Positions 1 through 8,607 of a stretch of 62,350 nt of DNA are shown here, one piece after another (position 1 is the stretch's first letter; the number at the start of each line of letters is the position of its first letter). The stretch comes from Flavobacterium chryseum (GTDB lineage Bacteria > Bacteroidota > Bacteroidia > Flavobacteriales > Flavobacteriaceae). The notes under the pieces were generated by a model. That model was not told where the DNA came from. It did not search any database and saw only the letters and a list, made by a program, of their open reading frames with translations. The stretch spans positions 1-62,350 of the forward strand of contig NZ_SNWW01000015.1 in the NCBI RefSeq assembly GCF_004362015.1, read 5' to 3'. A program made the position numbers and the translations under genes.

Positions 1-232
1 ACTTAAAAACGTTTGAAAGCAGATATTTTAAAATGTATCCACTTGGCATAGTTAATTTTAGCAGAACAATATACGAATCAGTTTTTAATTCTAAAATTTT
101 GTTATAGTTACAACTTATAAAAGTGCAAATTATAATCAGTTATTATTAAAGTAAAAAGGACATATGAATGTCGCTTCTTATTTTTTTAGACCTCGGGCAA
201 TTAGCCTAATATTTATAAAATCGAACAAAATC

Positions 233-415
233 TTTGTGGAACATTCGTGGCACATTTGGAAATGAACTTGATACCTTTTCTGCCAAAAAAAAGTTAAAGC
301 AGAATTACACAGAAGTTCACCTTTGTGGCAAGATCGTGGCACATGGACTTTTGCAAAATTGAAATTCAGTATTAATAACACTTACAATAAGTAGGTTCGA
401 ATCTGTAGCTATCCG
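233..415 (+). repeat. Decayed integration scar A (GTGGCA arms plus tRNA-like 3' end)
   Basis: Two copies of a paired arm motif are present: GTGGAACATTCGTGGCAC at 236-252 and GTGGCAAGATCGTGGCAC at 324-341. Between them is an opposite-facing TACCTTTTCTGCCAAAA motif near 271-287. About 50 bases after the second arm comes GGTTCGAATC (393-402), which matches the T-loop of a tRNA. The same order and spacing recurs near 20711-20961 and 26688-26786. I read this as the remains of a tyrosine-integrase attachment site. No integrase gene is present, and the tRNA part is too degraded to name. Confidence 0.5.
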
Positions 416-419
416 TTTT

Positions 420-559
420 TCTCAAGATTTTGCCGCTGAAAAATCAGCCACTGTCGGGAAGGAACAGATCCAACCGGTGTGACCTGAAAGAAATTCAACT
501 ATTGCAAAAAATGGAAAAATGGCTGAAAGAATATCATAAGCAGAAAATAGATGGATAAT
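420..559 (+). pseudogene. C-terminal fragment of an unidentified protein
   Basis: An open frame without a usable start runs to the TAA at 557-559. It ends in a charged amphipathic tail of the type KEIQLLQKMEKWLKEYH, which looks like a real protein C-terminus rather than random AT-rich translation. It directly follows the tRNA-like scar at 391-415, so it may be the tail of a gene cut by an integration event. I do not recognise the family. Confidence 0.25.
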
Positions 560-701
560 AATTTATTATATCTACAGTTTTTTTAACTTTTTAAAGTAAA
601 TCAGTTTAGTTTTTTGTTTAAAATAAATCACTCAGACAATTCACTTTTTTTCAAATATTTGAATAATAAATGTTTGCGAGCACTTAATTTTTTCTGAAAT
701 A

Positions 702-1685
702 TTATTTTGTTATTGGCCAATCTATTTTCTGAATTCTCCCAGATAGAAACATCAGAGTCTCCAAAACTTCACCCTCCTTTGGAAGTTCTCCAGTCACCAT
801 TTCTTTAAACGAAGAAGTATAAATTTTCTTTAATTGTTCCCACACAGCTGCAGTACTTTTAAATAATAGTGCATCTCCAGGGTGCACATATAGCCAGTCT
901 TTATTGTTAGGAATGGCCTTATCATCATCGAGTCCGACCTGCAGCAGCATTTGGTCAAATTCTTTTGAAGCAGTAAATTCCTTAATTTTGTCCTGCTTTA
1001 ACAGCAGATGAAGATCATAAGTGTGGCGCACCTTTTTAGACAATTCTTCAATGGGGTTTTCCGTATGTGAAAAACGCACCAGACTGATAATTTTCTCGCA
1101 GAACGTGCGTTCAATTCCCAGCGCCGTAACTCGAAAATCCTCAAGCCCGAATCTTTCAATAAGTTCAGGAGTCTGGCTTTGTTTAATATATTCTGCTATC
1201 AAGCTGCAGATATATGTGGTCTGGCGGGGCTCAGAACTTCCCATATGAGAAACCTCAACCGCAATAAATTCTCCAACCTCACCATACTGTCCTTGCATGC
1301 CAAGCTTCGGGAAAGAATATACTATTTTACGAATGCTCCCTTTTTTATTTGTACCGGGATGATCCTCAACAGGATTTAATATCGAATCATCTGTTATATT
1401 CGTTACTTCTTTTAGTTTATTTTTTAATGCGTTGCCAGAATCACCAGGCTCTTTTATAATTATGAGGTCAATGTCTTCAGAGAATCTGTGAATAATTTTA
1501 TAACATTTGGAAAGGGATGTTCCGCCTTTAAAAACAATATTGTCTTTTACTGCAGACGAAAACAGCTCTTGCAGTGCATACGTAACCCAGTAATCTTTCT
1601 CTATTAAAATCTCTGAAACTTTAAAATGCTCCGCCGCAATTACAATGGCTCCTTCAAAACTGTCTTTATCTAAATGTAAATTCAT
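702..1685 (-). CDS. abiEii: AbiEii/AbiGii-family nucleotidyltransferase toxin
   Basis: This is the toxin half of a type IV abortive-infection toxin-antitoxin pair. Family members carry a DNA polymerase beta-like nucleotidyltransferase fold; studied homologues transfer nucleotides to tRNA or bind GTP. The signature is clear: KDYW at residues 30-33, KGGTSLSK at 53-60 and RFSEDIDL at 67-74, the last two forming the metal- and nucleotide-binding core. The length of 327 aa is normal for the family. Its ATG at 1685 overlaps the stop of the upstream antitoxin by one base (TAATG), so translation is probably coupled. The pair sits between degraded integration scars, which suits a mobile defence module. 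Target and activity are inferred from the family only. Confidence 0.9.
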   Translation of the reverse strand: MNLHLDKDSFEGAIVIAAEHFKVSEILIEKDYWVTYALQELFSSAVKDNIVFKGGTSLSKCYKIIHRFSEDIDLIIIKEPGDSGNALKNKLKEVTNITDDSILNPVEDHPGTNKKGSIRKIVYSFPKLGMQGQYGEVGEFIAVEVSHMGSSEPRQTTYICSLIAEYIKQSQTPELIERFGLEDFRVTALGIERTFCEKIISLVRFSHTENPIEELSKKVRHTYDLHLLLKQDKIKEFTASKEFDQMLLQVGLDDDKAIPNNKDWLYVHPGDALLFKSTAAVWEQLKKIYTSSFKEMVTGELPKEGEVLETLMFLSGRIQKIDWPITK

Positions 1686-2410
1686 TATCCTATGTTCCAG
1701 AAATTAATAGTAGGCAGTAATTCGGCAGTAATCCCATACTGGTAACGGCTTGCTGGATTAATTGATGCCTTTAGCTTCTTTAAGTCTCCGAAATCCTTTA
1801 TATCTTCCAGCACCGCTCCAAGCAGCGCTCTTACTTTTGGAGGATATGAAATACCGTAAGATACCAGCTTTTTAATCTCATCATTTTTTAAACGACCTAT
1901 TTCTTTTTTTAAATAGGTAAGTCCGTCTTTGGCCTGCATATCTGGAATAGAATTAAAATCTTTCATAACATCCAGAATCTCAAGATAACGAATCTTATCA
2001 GGTGTAACCTTAACATAACTCTTCGCAGGTTTTACAGCTATACTCCCAGCACGTCCTTTTATCTGTCTGCTCTGAGAGGCAACACGCACTGCATTTGTAA
2101 CCTGTGTAGTCAGCCCCAGCCTATTATAAAGCCTTGTGCCCGTAACATAAGCAGTCTGTCTACTGTCCTCATACAAATACAATCCCAGCAGCACTTCTTC
2201 CCTGGGTTTCTGTTCGCCGAACACACTTATTTTGGGTTTATAATAATATCCCTTTCTTGCTCTTTTAACCATACCTCTAGAAGTCAGTCTGCCAAGCGCT
2301 TTTGCTCCTGCCAATAATTCATCAGCAGAAAGACCAAGTGCAGCATATCCAAATACCTCTCCCGGCGCAATCTGTTTTACTTTACGTTCTATTTTATCTG
2401 CTACTGTCAT
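1685..2410 (-). CDS. abiEi: AbiEi-type antitoxin (DUF6088 family transcriptional regulator)
   Basis: This is the antitoxin and autorepressor partner of the downstream toxin. The N-terminal part (from TVADKIERKVKQIAPGEVF) is the winged-helix AbiEi-like region, followed by the GYYYKPK turn typical of DUF6088 proteins; the C-terminal half would bind DNA or toxin. An upstream in-frame ATG exists at 2431, but I chose 2410. A consensus Bacteroidota -7 box TATCTTTG (2426-2419) lies inside the would-be extension, with TTG 20 bases upstream, so transcription should start only a few bases before ATG 2410. Family members usually repress their own operon. The 74-bp direct repeats at 2553-2699 lie upstream but too far to be an obvious operator. 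Confidence 0.85.
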   Translation of the reverse strand: MTVADKIERKVKQIAPGEVFGYAALGLSADELLAGAKALGRLTSRGMVKRARKGYYYKPKISVFGEQKPREEVLLGLYLYEDSRQTAYVTGTRLYNRLGLTTQVTNAVRVASQSRQIKGRAGSIAVKPAKSYVKVTPDKIRYLEILDVMKDFNSIPDMQAKDGLTYLKKEIGRLKNDEIKKLVSYGISYPPKVRALLGAVLEDIKDFGDLKKLKASINPASRYQYGITAELLPTINFWNIG

Positions 2411-2418
2411 AATAACTG

Positions 2419-2449
2419 CAAAGATATGCAATTACATATCAATTGTCAA
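2419..2449 (-). promoter_or_regulatory. abiE promoter, near-leaderless
   Basis: On the minus strand TTG (2449-2447), 20 bases, then TATCTTTG (2426-2419) matches the Bacteroidota -33/-7 pattern (TTTG and TAnnTTTG). The predicted transcription start falls within about eight bases of the ATG at 2410, implying little or no 5' leader. Confidence 0.55.
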
Positions 2450-2552
2450 GTTTTTTCCAACTTTTACTTGACGTAAGAAGAGGAATAATAAACAAATAAA
2501 TGTGGAAGAAGACATCCTAAAATAAGCCATATAGTGTTTATTTTTTTGTAAA

Positions 2553-2699
2553 AATAAGCGCTTTATAAATGCAAAAATTTGTGTGGAGTAGTTATTGTAG
2601 TGCTGATTAGCTTTAAAAATTTGTATAATAAGTACTTTATAAATGGAAAAAATTGTGTTCACTAGCTAATTTAGGATTGATTAGCTTTAAAAATTTGTA
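2553..2699. repeat. Two-copy direct repeat, period 74 bp
   Basis: Two stretches are repeated at a 74-base offset: AATAAG..CTTTATAAATG (2553-2584 and 2627-2658) and GATTAGCTTTAAAAATTTGTA (2604-2624 and 2678-2698). The repeat lies upstream of the abiE promoter. It could be a tandem duplication in non-coding DNA or binding sites; the sequence does not decide. Confidence 0.6.
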
Positions 2700-3010
2700 A
2701 AAACCAATCTATATTCAAAGGTTAATCTTAAATTTCTTCATCACATAAATAACTTAAAAATGTTTTGTTAGCTGACACTTACGAAAATCTATTAAATATA
2801 GAATATGTGATAAAACTAATAAAATAAAATTTAACACAAAGTAAGTTTATACTTATATTTATTTTTATATCTTTGATAATGTGTTATTTGCATTTACAAA
2901 TTAAGCTATCAATCATCACAATCTTATAAGCCAGTGCAATTGACATAGTTCATCTTTAAAAGATAACCTAAAAAGCGGGCTACGATTTTGTTAAATTTTA
3001 AAGACGTTTT

Positions 3011-3041
3011 AAAGAGCAAATATTAATTATTTGCTCTTTTC
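3011..3041 (+). terminator. Orphan intrinsic terminator
   Basis: An 11-bp perfect stem AAAGAGCAAAT / ATTTGCTCTTT (3011-3021 and 3029-3039) with a 7-base loop runs into T residues. No gene on the plus strand precedes it; the preceding 100 bases look like decayed RNA-gene sequence. This would fit the terminator of a lost tRNA at an integration site. Confidence 0.5.
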
Positions 3042-3161
3042 AATCTTTTGTATATAAAAAGTTCTATTTTATTTCTACAATTCATTATTAATTATATCAT
3101 TCATTTTAAAGGAGTTAAACTACAAAAAAAGCTACAAAAATATTTAAAAAGTATGTTTAAA

Positions 3162-3347
3162 TTTTTGTGGCAACGTCGTGCCAATAAGGGTTTGGAGTTG
3201 GGACCTTATTTTCCACAAAAAAAATTAAGGCGTTTGTAACAATATTCACGAGTCTAAAGTTTTTTGGCAGATGATGTCACGCTGCATTTTAAAAATGGAT
3301 ATCTAGTATTGACAAGGGTTTAGAATAGGTAGTTCCGAATTTGCAGG
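3162..3347 (+). repeat. Decayed integration scar B
   Basis: The sequence repeats the scar architecture in eroded form. There is GTGGCAACGTCGTGCCA at 3167-3183 and ACCTTATTTTCCACAAAA at 3203-3220. A second, weaker arm TTGGCAGATGATGTCACGC follows near 3264-3282, then a tRNA-like TAGTTCCGAATTTGCAG at 3330-3347. It lies directly beside the 3' end of the lanthipeptide locus (3460), so it may mark the left boundary of that island. Confidence 0.45.
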
Positions 3348-3459
3348 TTTTTTGCTTTAAGCCAGTTTTTAATCTGTATAAAAACACTCAAAAGTTAGTT
3401 AAATGTATTTTTTATTAGGTTTAAAAACTCTTTTGATTTAATTATGTATATCTATTATT

Positions 3460-4752
3460 TTAAACTTGCTGAAAAATACTTTTGAACTGATACAGGATTC
3501 TTTCTATCAATCTTAAATCTTCGGTCACAATTTCAGCACTACCCTTCATTTCCTGCTGAAATTGGATTTGTTTTTTATAAGAAGTCTGTAGTCCGTTTGT
3601 AAGTGAAACATCCAACAAGAGATTTCCATCTTTATCCGGAACAAGTGATATGTTTTTTATTCTGCCTTTTAGTACGCCAAATTCTCTGTCAGGATAATTT
3701 GCCAGTCTGATATTTACAATTTGTCCTACCTTTATCTTTCCTGAATTCAAAGCTGGGGCATTTACTTTTCCTACGAAACCATTTTTTGTACTTGGAATTA
3801 TAGAAAAGACATTGTCTCCAACATTTATGGTCTGGTTCTCGGTCCAAACCTGCAGAAAGGTAATTACACCATTTACTGATGACTTTAGGGTGTAAGCCAA
3901 TTCCCAATCTTTTATTACTTTTTTCAGCTGATAAAAGGATTGTGCCATGTTTCGACCTAAAGTGACTTCCTCTTTAGTACCGCTTATTTGTGTATTCTGA
4001 CTTAATTTTGAGTTATCAATCAAAGAAGACTTTAACTGAGAAATAGACGATAAGAGACTTCTATAACTTTTTTGAGCCTGAAGATAACTTAACTTCTTCA
4101 CTTCCATTTCCTGAGCCGAGATAATTCCTTTATTGAATAATGTCTCAAAACGCAAAATCTCATTTTTTTGAAGCTGTAATTCGCTTTCGTTAATTACTTT
4201 TTGCTGCTGCAGAATATCCAATCTTTCTCTGATCTGAACTTTTTCAGAAATCTGAGCTTGGTTTTCGACTTCAAAAGGCTGCAGGTTTTTATTTAATTGC
4301 TCTGCCTGATAATCTTTTTGAAAAACAGCAAAAGCACTTTCTATTTCACCTAATTGCGCACTTTTTAGCAAAGCAAAAGGAAACTCATTTTTAGTATCAT
4401 TAATATTATACTGATCGACTATGCTTTTCAACAAATAAACATCTTTATAACTGGCAGTATTTTCAATAATAGCCAGCGTACTGTTTTTTGACACAATAGA
4501 TTTGTCCTTAACCAAAATTGCTTCAATCCTACCCGAGGTTTTCGAAACTATTTTCTCAGGCGGAATATTGGTTGTAATTACAATTTCGGTAGTTACAACA
4601 TCCGGATATTTGATAAACCACGATACGAAAAACAGCATAAAAATAATGACAAATATAAAAAGGGTACCCCAACGTATCATCCAATGTGGTACTTTGGTGA
4701 GAATATCCTGTACTTCTTCACTTCTTAATTCAAATGTAATATCTTCAGTCAT
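3460..4752 (-). CDS. HlyD-family membrane fusion protein of the lanthipeptide exporter
   Basis: This protein links the inner-membrane ABC exporter to the outer membrane. It has a short cytoplasmic N-terminus and one membrane segment at about residues 29-48. A first biotinyl-lipoyl-like half follows (around KTSGRIEAILVKDKSIV), then a long coiled-coil hairpin (roughly 110-265), the second lipoyl half and a C-terminal beta barrel, all in canonical order. Its 430 aa suits the family. The start lies 2 bp after the stop of the C39 ABC exporter, so the two are one transcription unit. No TolC-like outer-membrane partner is encoded nearby, so a housekeeping one must serve. Confidence 0.88.
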   Translation of the reverse strand: MTEDITFELRSEEVQDILTKVPHWMIRWGTLFIFVIIFMLFFVSWFIKYPDVVTTEIVITTNIPPEKIVSKTSGRIEAILVKDKSIVSKNSTLAIIENTASYKDVYLLKSIVDQYNINDTKNEFPFALLKSAQLGEIESAFAVFQKDYQAEQLNKNLQPFEVENQAQISEKVQIRERLDILQQQKVINESELQLQKNEILRFETLFNKGIISAQEMEVKKLSYLQAQKSYRSLLSSISQLKSSLIDNSKLSQNTQISGTKEEVTLGRNMAQSFYQLKKVIKDWELAYTLKSSVNGVITFLQVWTENQTINVGDNVFSIIPSTKNGFVGKVNAPALNSGKIKVGQIVNIRLANYPDREFGVLKGRIKNISLVPDKDGNLLLDVSLTNGLQTSYKKQIQFQQEMKGSAEIVTEDLRLIERILYQFKSIFQQV

Positions 4753-4754
4753 GA

Positions 4755-6947
4755 TTAACTTCCTAATTGTAATTGATTGCGAACGAGCTCAAAATAATTT
4801 CCTTTTTGTTCTACCAATGTAGCATGATTTCCTATTTCAATGATTTTTCCTTTATCTAAAACCACAATTTGGTCTGCATTCATGACGGTACTTAATCGAT
4901 GTGCAATTACCACAACGGTTTTGTTTTTGAAGAAAATATTCAGTTTTCGCATAATCTCTTTTTCATTATTAGCATCTAAGGCAGATGTGGCTTCATCAAA
5001 AAACAATATTTCAGGGTTTTTATAAACTGCTCTTGCAATTAATAACCTTTGTTTCTGTCCGGTACTCATTCCTAATCCTTCGGTACCAATTTTTGTATTA
5101 AATCCCAACGGAAGTTCACTAATGTACTCCTTAATATTCGCTACATCTGCGGCATAAACCAAACGCTCTTTATCTACTTTATCAACACCAATGGCAATAT
5201 TATTGGCAATTGTATCGCTAAAAATAAATCCTTCCTGCATTACAGCTCCAATATTCGATCGCCAGGCTTTTTGTGAGATGTTTTTCAATTGTGAATTGCC
5301 AATAGTAACTTCTCCCTTTTCAGGTTCATAAAACTTTAGCAGCAATTTCATTAAAGTAGTTTTTCCGCTTCCGCTGACGCCAACGACAGCTGTTATTTTA
5401 TTGGCTGGAATTTTCAAAGTCAAATCGTCCAAAACCGGAAGATCTGATCCCAGGTAGCGATACGAAAGATTTCTGATATCAATATCTGAATCATACGGAA
5501 CTTCGCCGGTTTGATGTTCTTCCTGCTGTGTTTCATCTTCTTTTTCGTGAATTTCAGACAGTCTTGCCAATGAAATTTTAGCATCCTGAAACTCGCGAAC
5601 AAACAGAATAAGCTGTGCTATGGGTCCATTTAAACTTCCTACAATTGAGTTGATAGCCAACATCATCCCGAGTGTAATTGAGCCTTCTATTACTAATTTG
5701 GCTGATAAAAATGTTATAAAAATGTTTTTTAATTCATTAATTACAGATGATCCTGTCGACTGTGTCTGCTCTAAAATCAATCCTTTTATCGAAACCCTGA
5801 ATAATCTAGCCTGAACATATTCCCAACCCCAGCGCTTTTGTTTTTCGGCATTATGCAGTTTAATCTCCTGCATACCATTAATAAGTTCCATTACTTTGCT
5901 CTGCTCTTGCGAAACCTCAGCAAAGCGCTTGTAATCAATTGCTTCCCGTCTTTTTAAAAATAAAGTAATCCACCCAAAATAAAGGATACTACCTGCAAAA
6001 AACACAAAAAAGATTTGTAGGTTAAAATACGCTAGAACACCGCCTAAAACGACCATGTTTAATACAGAAAACAAAACATTTAATGATGATGTGGTCAGGA
6101 TTTTCTCTATCCTGTGATGATCATTAATACGCTGCATTATGTCTCCGGTCATTCGAACATCAAAGAATGAAATTGGCAGATTCATTAATTTTATGAAGAA
6201 ATCTGAAATAAGTGAAATACTTATTCGCGTTGATAGATGAAGCAATATCCAGCTTCTTATAAGCTCTATACCAGTTTTTCCCGCAAAAAGAAATAATTGT
6301 GCAAAAAGAATTAAATAGATAAAGTGAATGTTTTGGTTTTGTATTCCAACATCGACAATACTTTGCGTTAAAAACGGAAAAATAAGCTGCAATAAACTCC
6401 CTGCCAGCAATCCTATACTAAGCTGTATCAAAAATGACTTGTACCTTAATACATATTGTGATAGCAATTTGAAACCTAATCCTCTGTTTTCTTCTTTATC
6501 AAAATCAGATTGAAAAAATTTTGGTGTGGCTTCCAGCATTAATAAAATACCTTCCTGAGTCGATTCGTATGCATTATTTCCAATCCAGAATTTAATAAAA
6601 TCTTGTTTATTATATTCTATTAAACCAAAAGCCGGATCTGAAATATAATAGGTTTCTTTTTTGATTTTATACAACACTACATAATGATCTTTATTCCAAT
6701 GCAAAATGCATGGCAAATGAATCTCACTTAGTGTGTCTGCATCTGTTTTAATTCCTAATGTCCTAAAACCAACCATTTCAGCAGCATCACTTAAAAAGAG
6801 CAAATTACTTCCTTCCCGAGTGGTTTCACTGTAATTTCTTAAATCCTGAATATGAATAGTTTTACCATAATGTTTTGCAATTATCTTTATGCAGGTTGGT
6901 CCACAATCTTTAGCATCGGCTTGTATTAAAAATGGGAATCCATTCAT
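4755..6947 (-). CDS. C39 peptidase-containing ABC exporter (PCAT/LanT type)
   Basis: A bifunctional exporter that should cleave leader peptides after Gly-Gly and secrete the product. The C39 cysteine protease domain (1-135) shows Cys15 in DAKDCGPTC, His88 in KDHYVVL and Asp104 in ISDPAFG, the full catalytic triad. Membrane helices cover about 165-440. The nucleotide-binding domain has the Walker A GVSGSGKTT near residue 525, a signature read as STGQKQR, and Walker B LFFDEATSALD. Length 730 aa is standard. All three precursors in the locus end their leaders in GG, matching this protease. It is the only such exporter here, so it probably serves both lanthipeptide arms. Confidence 0.93.
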   Translation of the reverse strand: MNGFPFLIQADAKDCGPTCIKIIAKHYGKTIHIQDLRNYSETTREGSNLLFLSDAAEMVGFRTLGIKTDADTLSEIHLPCILHWNKDHYVVLYKIKKETYYISDPAFGLIEYNKQDFIKFWIGNNAYESTQEGILLMLEATPKFFQSDFDKEENRGLGFKLLSQYVLRYKSFLIQLSIGLLAGSLLQLIFPFLTQSIVDVGIQNQNIHFIYLILFAQLFLFAGKTGIELIRSWILLHLSTRISISLISDFFIKLMNLPISFFDVRMTGDIMQRINDHHRIEKILTTSSLNVLFSVLNMVVLGGVLAYFNLQIFFVFFAGSILYFGWITLFLKRREAIDYKRFAEVSQEQSKVMELINGMQEIKLHNAEKQKRWGWEYVQARLFRVSIKGLILEQTQSTGSSVINELKNIFITFLSAKLVIEGSITLGMMLAINSIVGSLNGPIAQLILFVREFQDAKISLARLSEIHEKEDETQQEEHQTGEVPYDSDIDIRNLSYRYLGSDLPVLDDLTLKIPANKITAVVGVSGSGKTTLMKLLLKFYEPEKGEVTIGNSQLKNISQKAWRSNIGAVMQEGFIFSDTIANNIAIGVDKVDKERLVYAADVANIKEYISELPLGFNTKIGTEGLGMSTGQKQRLLIARAVYKNPEILFFDEATSALDANNEKEIMRKLNIFFKNKTVVVIAHRLSTVMNADQIVVLDKGKIIEIGNHATLVEQKGNYFELVRNQLQLGS

Positions 6948-7048
6948 CTCTATTCATTATTTGTCGAAGATTATTAATCTTCTTTACCTAATTAATTTTA
7001 AAAACTCCTTATTTAACCTATTGAATTTGTTACAAAGCAATAAGCAAT

Positions 7049-8284
7049 TTATTCGTTAAGACATAAAAAACTACTCCAATCTGTTTCATTATATTCTACG
7101 GCTAATAATGCTAAAGCAGCGCCAGTTAAACCATTTAAAAAGGAGTTTTTTTCTACCGGAGCTTTATATCGTACCTCATTATAAGGGTGCGAGTAATAAA
7201 TAGTTTCTTTAAATTTTATAATTTTAGAAATGTTCTTAATTAGTTCTTTCTTCCAATAATCTATCTTAAAATCTATAAAATCATTTTCATGATATTTGTT
7301 TATTTTATGAAATAAAAATAAAAAACTGCTTATTCCATGACAAAATCCAATGTCAAAGAAATCATATTCTTCAAAATAGTATAGTGAAGAAGTTGACACT
7401 GTTGCATGAGCATTTATTTTTATTATTTTTTTAGAATATCGAATCCACTCTTCATTATTCATAACTCTGCCTGCATAACAAAATGCATAAGAAATGGGCA
7501 AATCACCAACACAATAGGCTGGTCTGCTATTAATTAAATTAAGGTGTTTGTTTTTTATACTATAAACATCTGGAAAGAAAGAAGTTCCTTTAACGGCATT
7601 TTCTGCATTTTTAAAGGTTTTTATAATTCCAAAAATTAAATCGTCTAAATGGGGATTATTAAATTGAAGTTGTTTTAGCCTTACACAAAAAATCAAAACA
7701 GCACAAATACCATGTGCCAAACCAAGATCTATAACTTCTAATTCTTCATCATGTTTTACTTTATCGACCCAATAAATCTGACCTTCAATTTCTTTTCTGT
7801 TTTCCCATAAAGAATTGACTAATTGATTAATTAGCTTAGAAATTTTCTCTTCCTTAATTTTATCGGCATTCAGAAAATATTGTATTTTACCTATACTTCC
7901 GTAAAAAACTTCAAACATATTTTCTTCTACATCATTCATTATAGATTGATATAAATTATCTTCTATTTCTTCAAGAAAGGAGCTGGCATCATCGATAATT
8001 TCACATTTTTCAAGATATTTGATGGTTAGAAACACACTTTCAAAGCCATCAAAAGTTCCTCTTAAATATTCATGATCATTAAAAATGGTTATAAACTTAT
8101 TTAATAAAAAAATGCATTTTTTTTTATATAACTGCTCCTTATTTATTTTGTATCTCGCAGCAAAATAAATCAAAACTCCCAAATCATGATTAATTACAGG
8201 TCTCAACATATTTTTTGCAGATGCAAATAAAATTTTATCCATCTTTTTAAATAAACTATCCATTTTTTTAAATAAACTATCCAT
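7049..8284 (-). CDS. lanC: Lanthionine synthetase C family cyclase (LanC)
   Basis: This zinc enzyme would add cysteine thiols to dehydrated Ser/Thr to close thioether rings. The double alpha-barrel repeats are visible as LAHG (189-192) and GFCHG (313-317), plus a late SFLNGLTGAALAL. Zinc ligands are Cys258 in AYCVGD and Cys315-His316. Length 411 aa is normal for a LanC. Three in-frame ATGs (8284, 8263, 8242) exist because the first 21 bp are duplicated in tandem, encoding MDSLFKK twice; the true start is uncertain. It is downstream of precursor 1 after a strong hairpin and about 100 bp upstream of the exporter. It is the sole LanC for two LanB pairs. Confidence 0.9.
   Translation of the reverse strand: MDSLFKKMDSLFKKMDKILFASAKNMLRPVINHDLGVLIYFAARYKINKEQLYKKKCIFLLNKFITIFNDHEYLRGTFDGFESVFLTIKYLEKCEIIDDASSFLEEIEDNLYQSIMNDVEENMFEVFYGSIGKIQYFLNADKIKEEKISKLINQLVNSLWENRKEIEGQIYWVDKVKHDEELEVIDLGLAHGICAVLIFCVRLKQLQFNNPHLDDLIFGIIKTFKNAENAVKGTSFFPDVYSIKNKHLNLINSRPAYCVGDLPISYAFCYAGRVMNNEEWIRYSKKIIKINAHATVSTSSLYYFEEYDFFDIGFCHGISSFLFLFHKINKYHENDFIDFKIDYWKKELIKNISKIIKFKETIYYSHPYNEVRYKAPVEKNSFLNGLTGAALALLAVEYNETDWSSFLCLNE
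8242..8284 (-). repeat. 21-bp tandem duplication at the lanC start
   Basis: The segment encoding MDSLFKK occurs twice in a row, each copy beginning with ATG and ending in an A-rich run that leads into the next ATG. It gives lanC three possible starts spaced by seven codons. Confidence 0.8.
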
Positions 8285-8322
8285 TTTTTTAACTAAAGCT
8301 TAATTCATTTTGTACATTAAAA

Positions 8323-8350
8323 AGCAGGTGCTTGTAAACAAGCACCTGCT
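8323..8350 (-). terminator. Hairpin terminator/attenuator between precursor 1 and lanC
   Basis: A perfect 12-bp stem AGCAGGTGCTTG / CAAGCACCTGCT with a TAAA-type loop is followed on the minus strand by five T residues. It lies nine bases after the precursor stop. It should stop most transcripts after the precursors and let a fraction continue into lanC and the exporter. Confidence 0.8.
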
Positions 8351-8358
8351 AAAACTAT

Positions 8359-8508
8359 TTAGTAATTTTCTTCTTCGTGACGACAACAGCCTCTGTCTCC
8401 ATTAGAAGCACTACAGCTGAAAATTGATGTAAATCCACCGTTTACGGTTTTCATTTCTTTTTTGTCTAACACTGAAACTGTTTTTTTGTTTAATTGTAAT
8501 TTTTTCAT
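8359..8508 (-). CDS. Class I lanthipeptide precursor 1 (49 aa)
   Basis: A short gene starting MKKLQLNKKTVSVLDKKEM. It is a Lys-rich leader ending at MKTVNGG (residues 19-25), a double-glycine site for the C39 exporter. The predicted 24-residue core is F-T-S-I-F-S-C-S-A-S, then NGDRGCCRHEEENY. It holds three Cys and five Ser/Thr, so up to three thioether rings are possible. It lies in the same orientation as the modifying genes and is followed by a 12-bp-stem hairpin. The core is strongly similar to that of precursor 2 upstream (shared FTS..(F/Y)SC.AS..DR.CCR), so the two are paralogues. Ring pattern and activity are unknown. No immunity gene is evident. Confidence 0.88.
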   Translation of the reverse strand: MKKLQLNKKTVSVLDKKEMKTVNGGFTSIFSCSASNGDRGCCRHEEENY

Positions 8509-8607
8509 GGTTAATAAAATTATATGTATTGCTTACTCTGTTATATAGGATTTTCAGCTGCTTCCTAAAACCTGCGCAGATTTATTCTTTATTAAAATTT
8601 AATTATG

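Noticed and set aside
164..268. A 34-codon frame MNVASYFFRPRAISL... preceded by an AAAGGA stretch
   Set aside because: It runs straight through the GTGGCA arm repeat and stops; no family resemblance, so treated as non-coding scar sequence.
2432..2662. A 76-codon minus-strand frame upstream of abiEi
   Set aside because: Its composition is random AT-rich and it overlaps the promoter and the 74-bp direct repeats.
3048..3239. A 63-codon plus-strand frame between scars
   Set aside because: It spans the scar-B arms and has no protein-like features.
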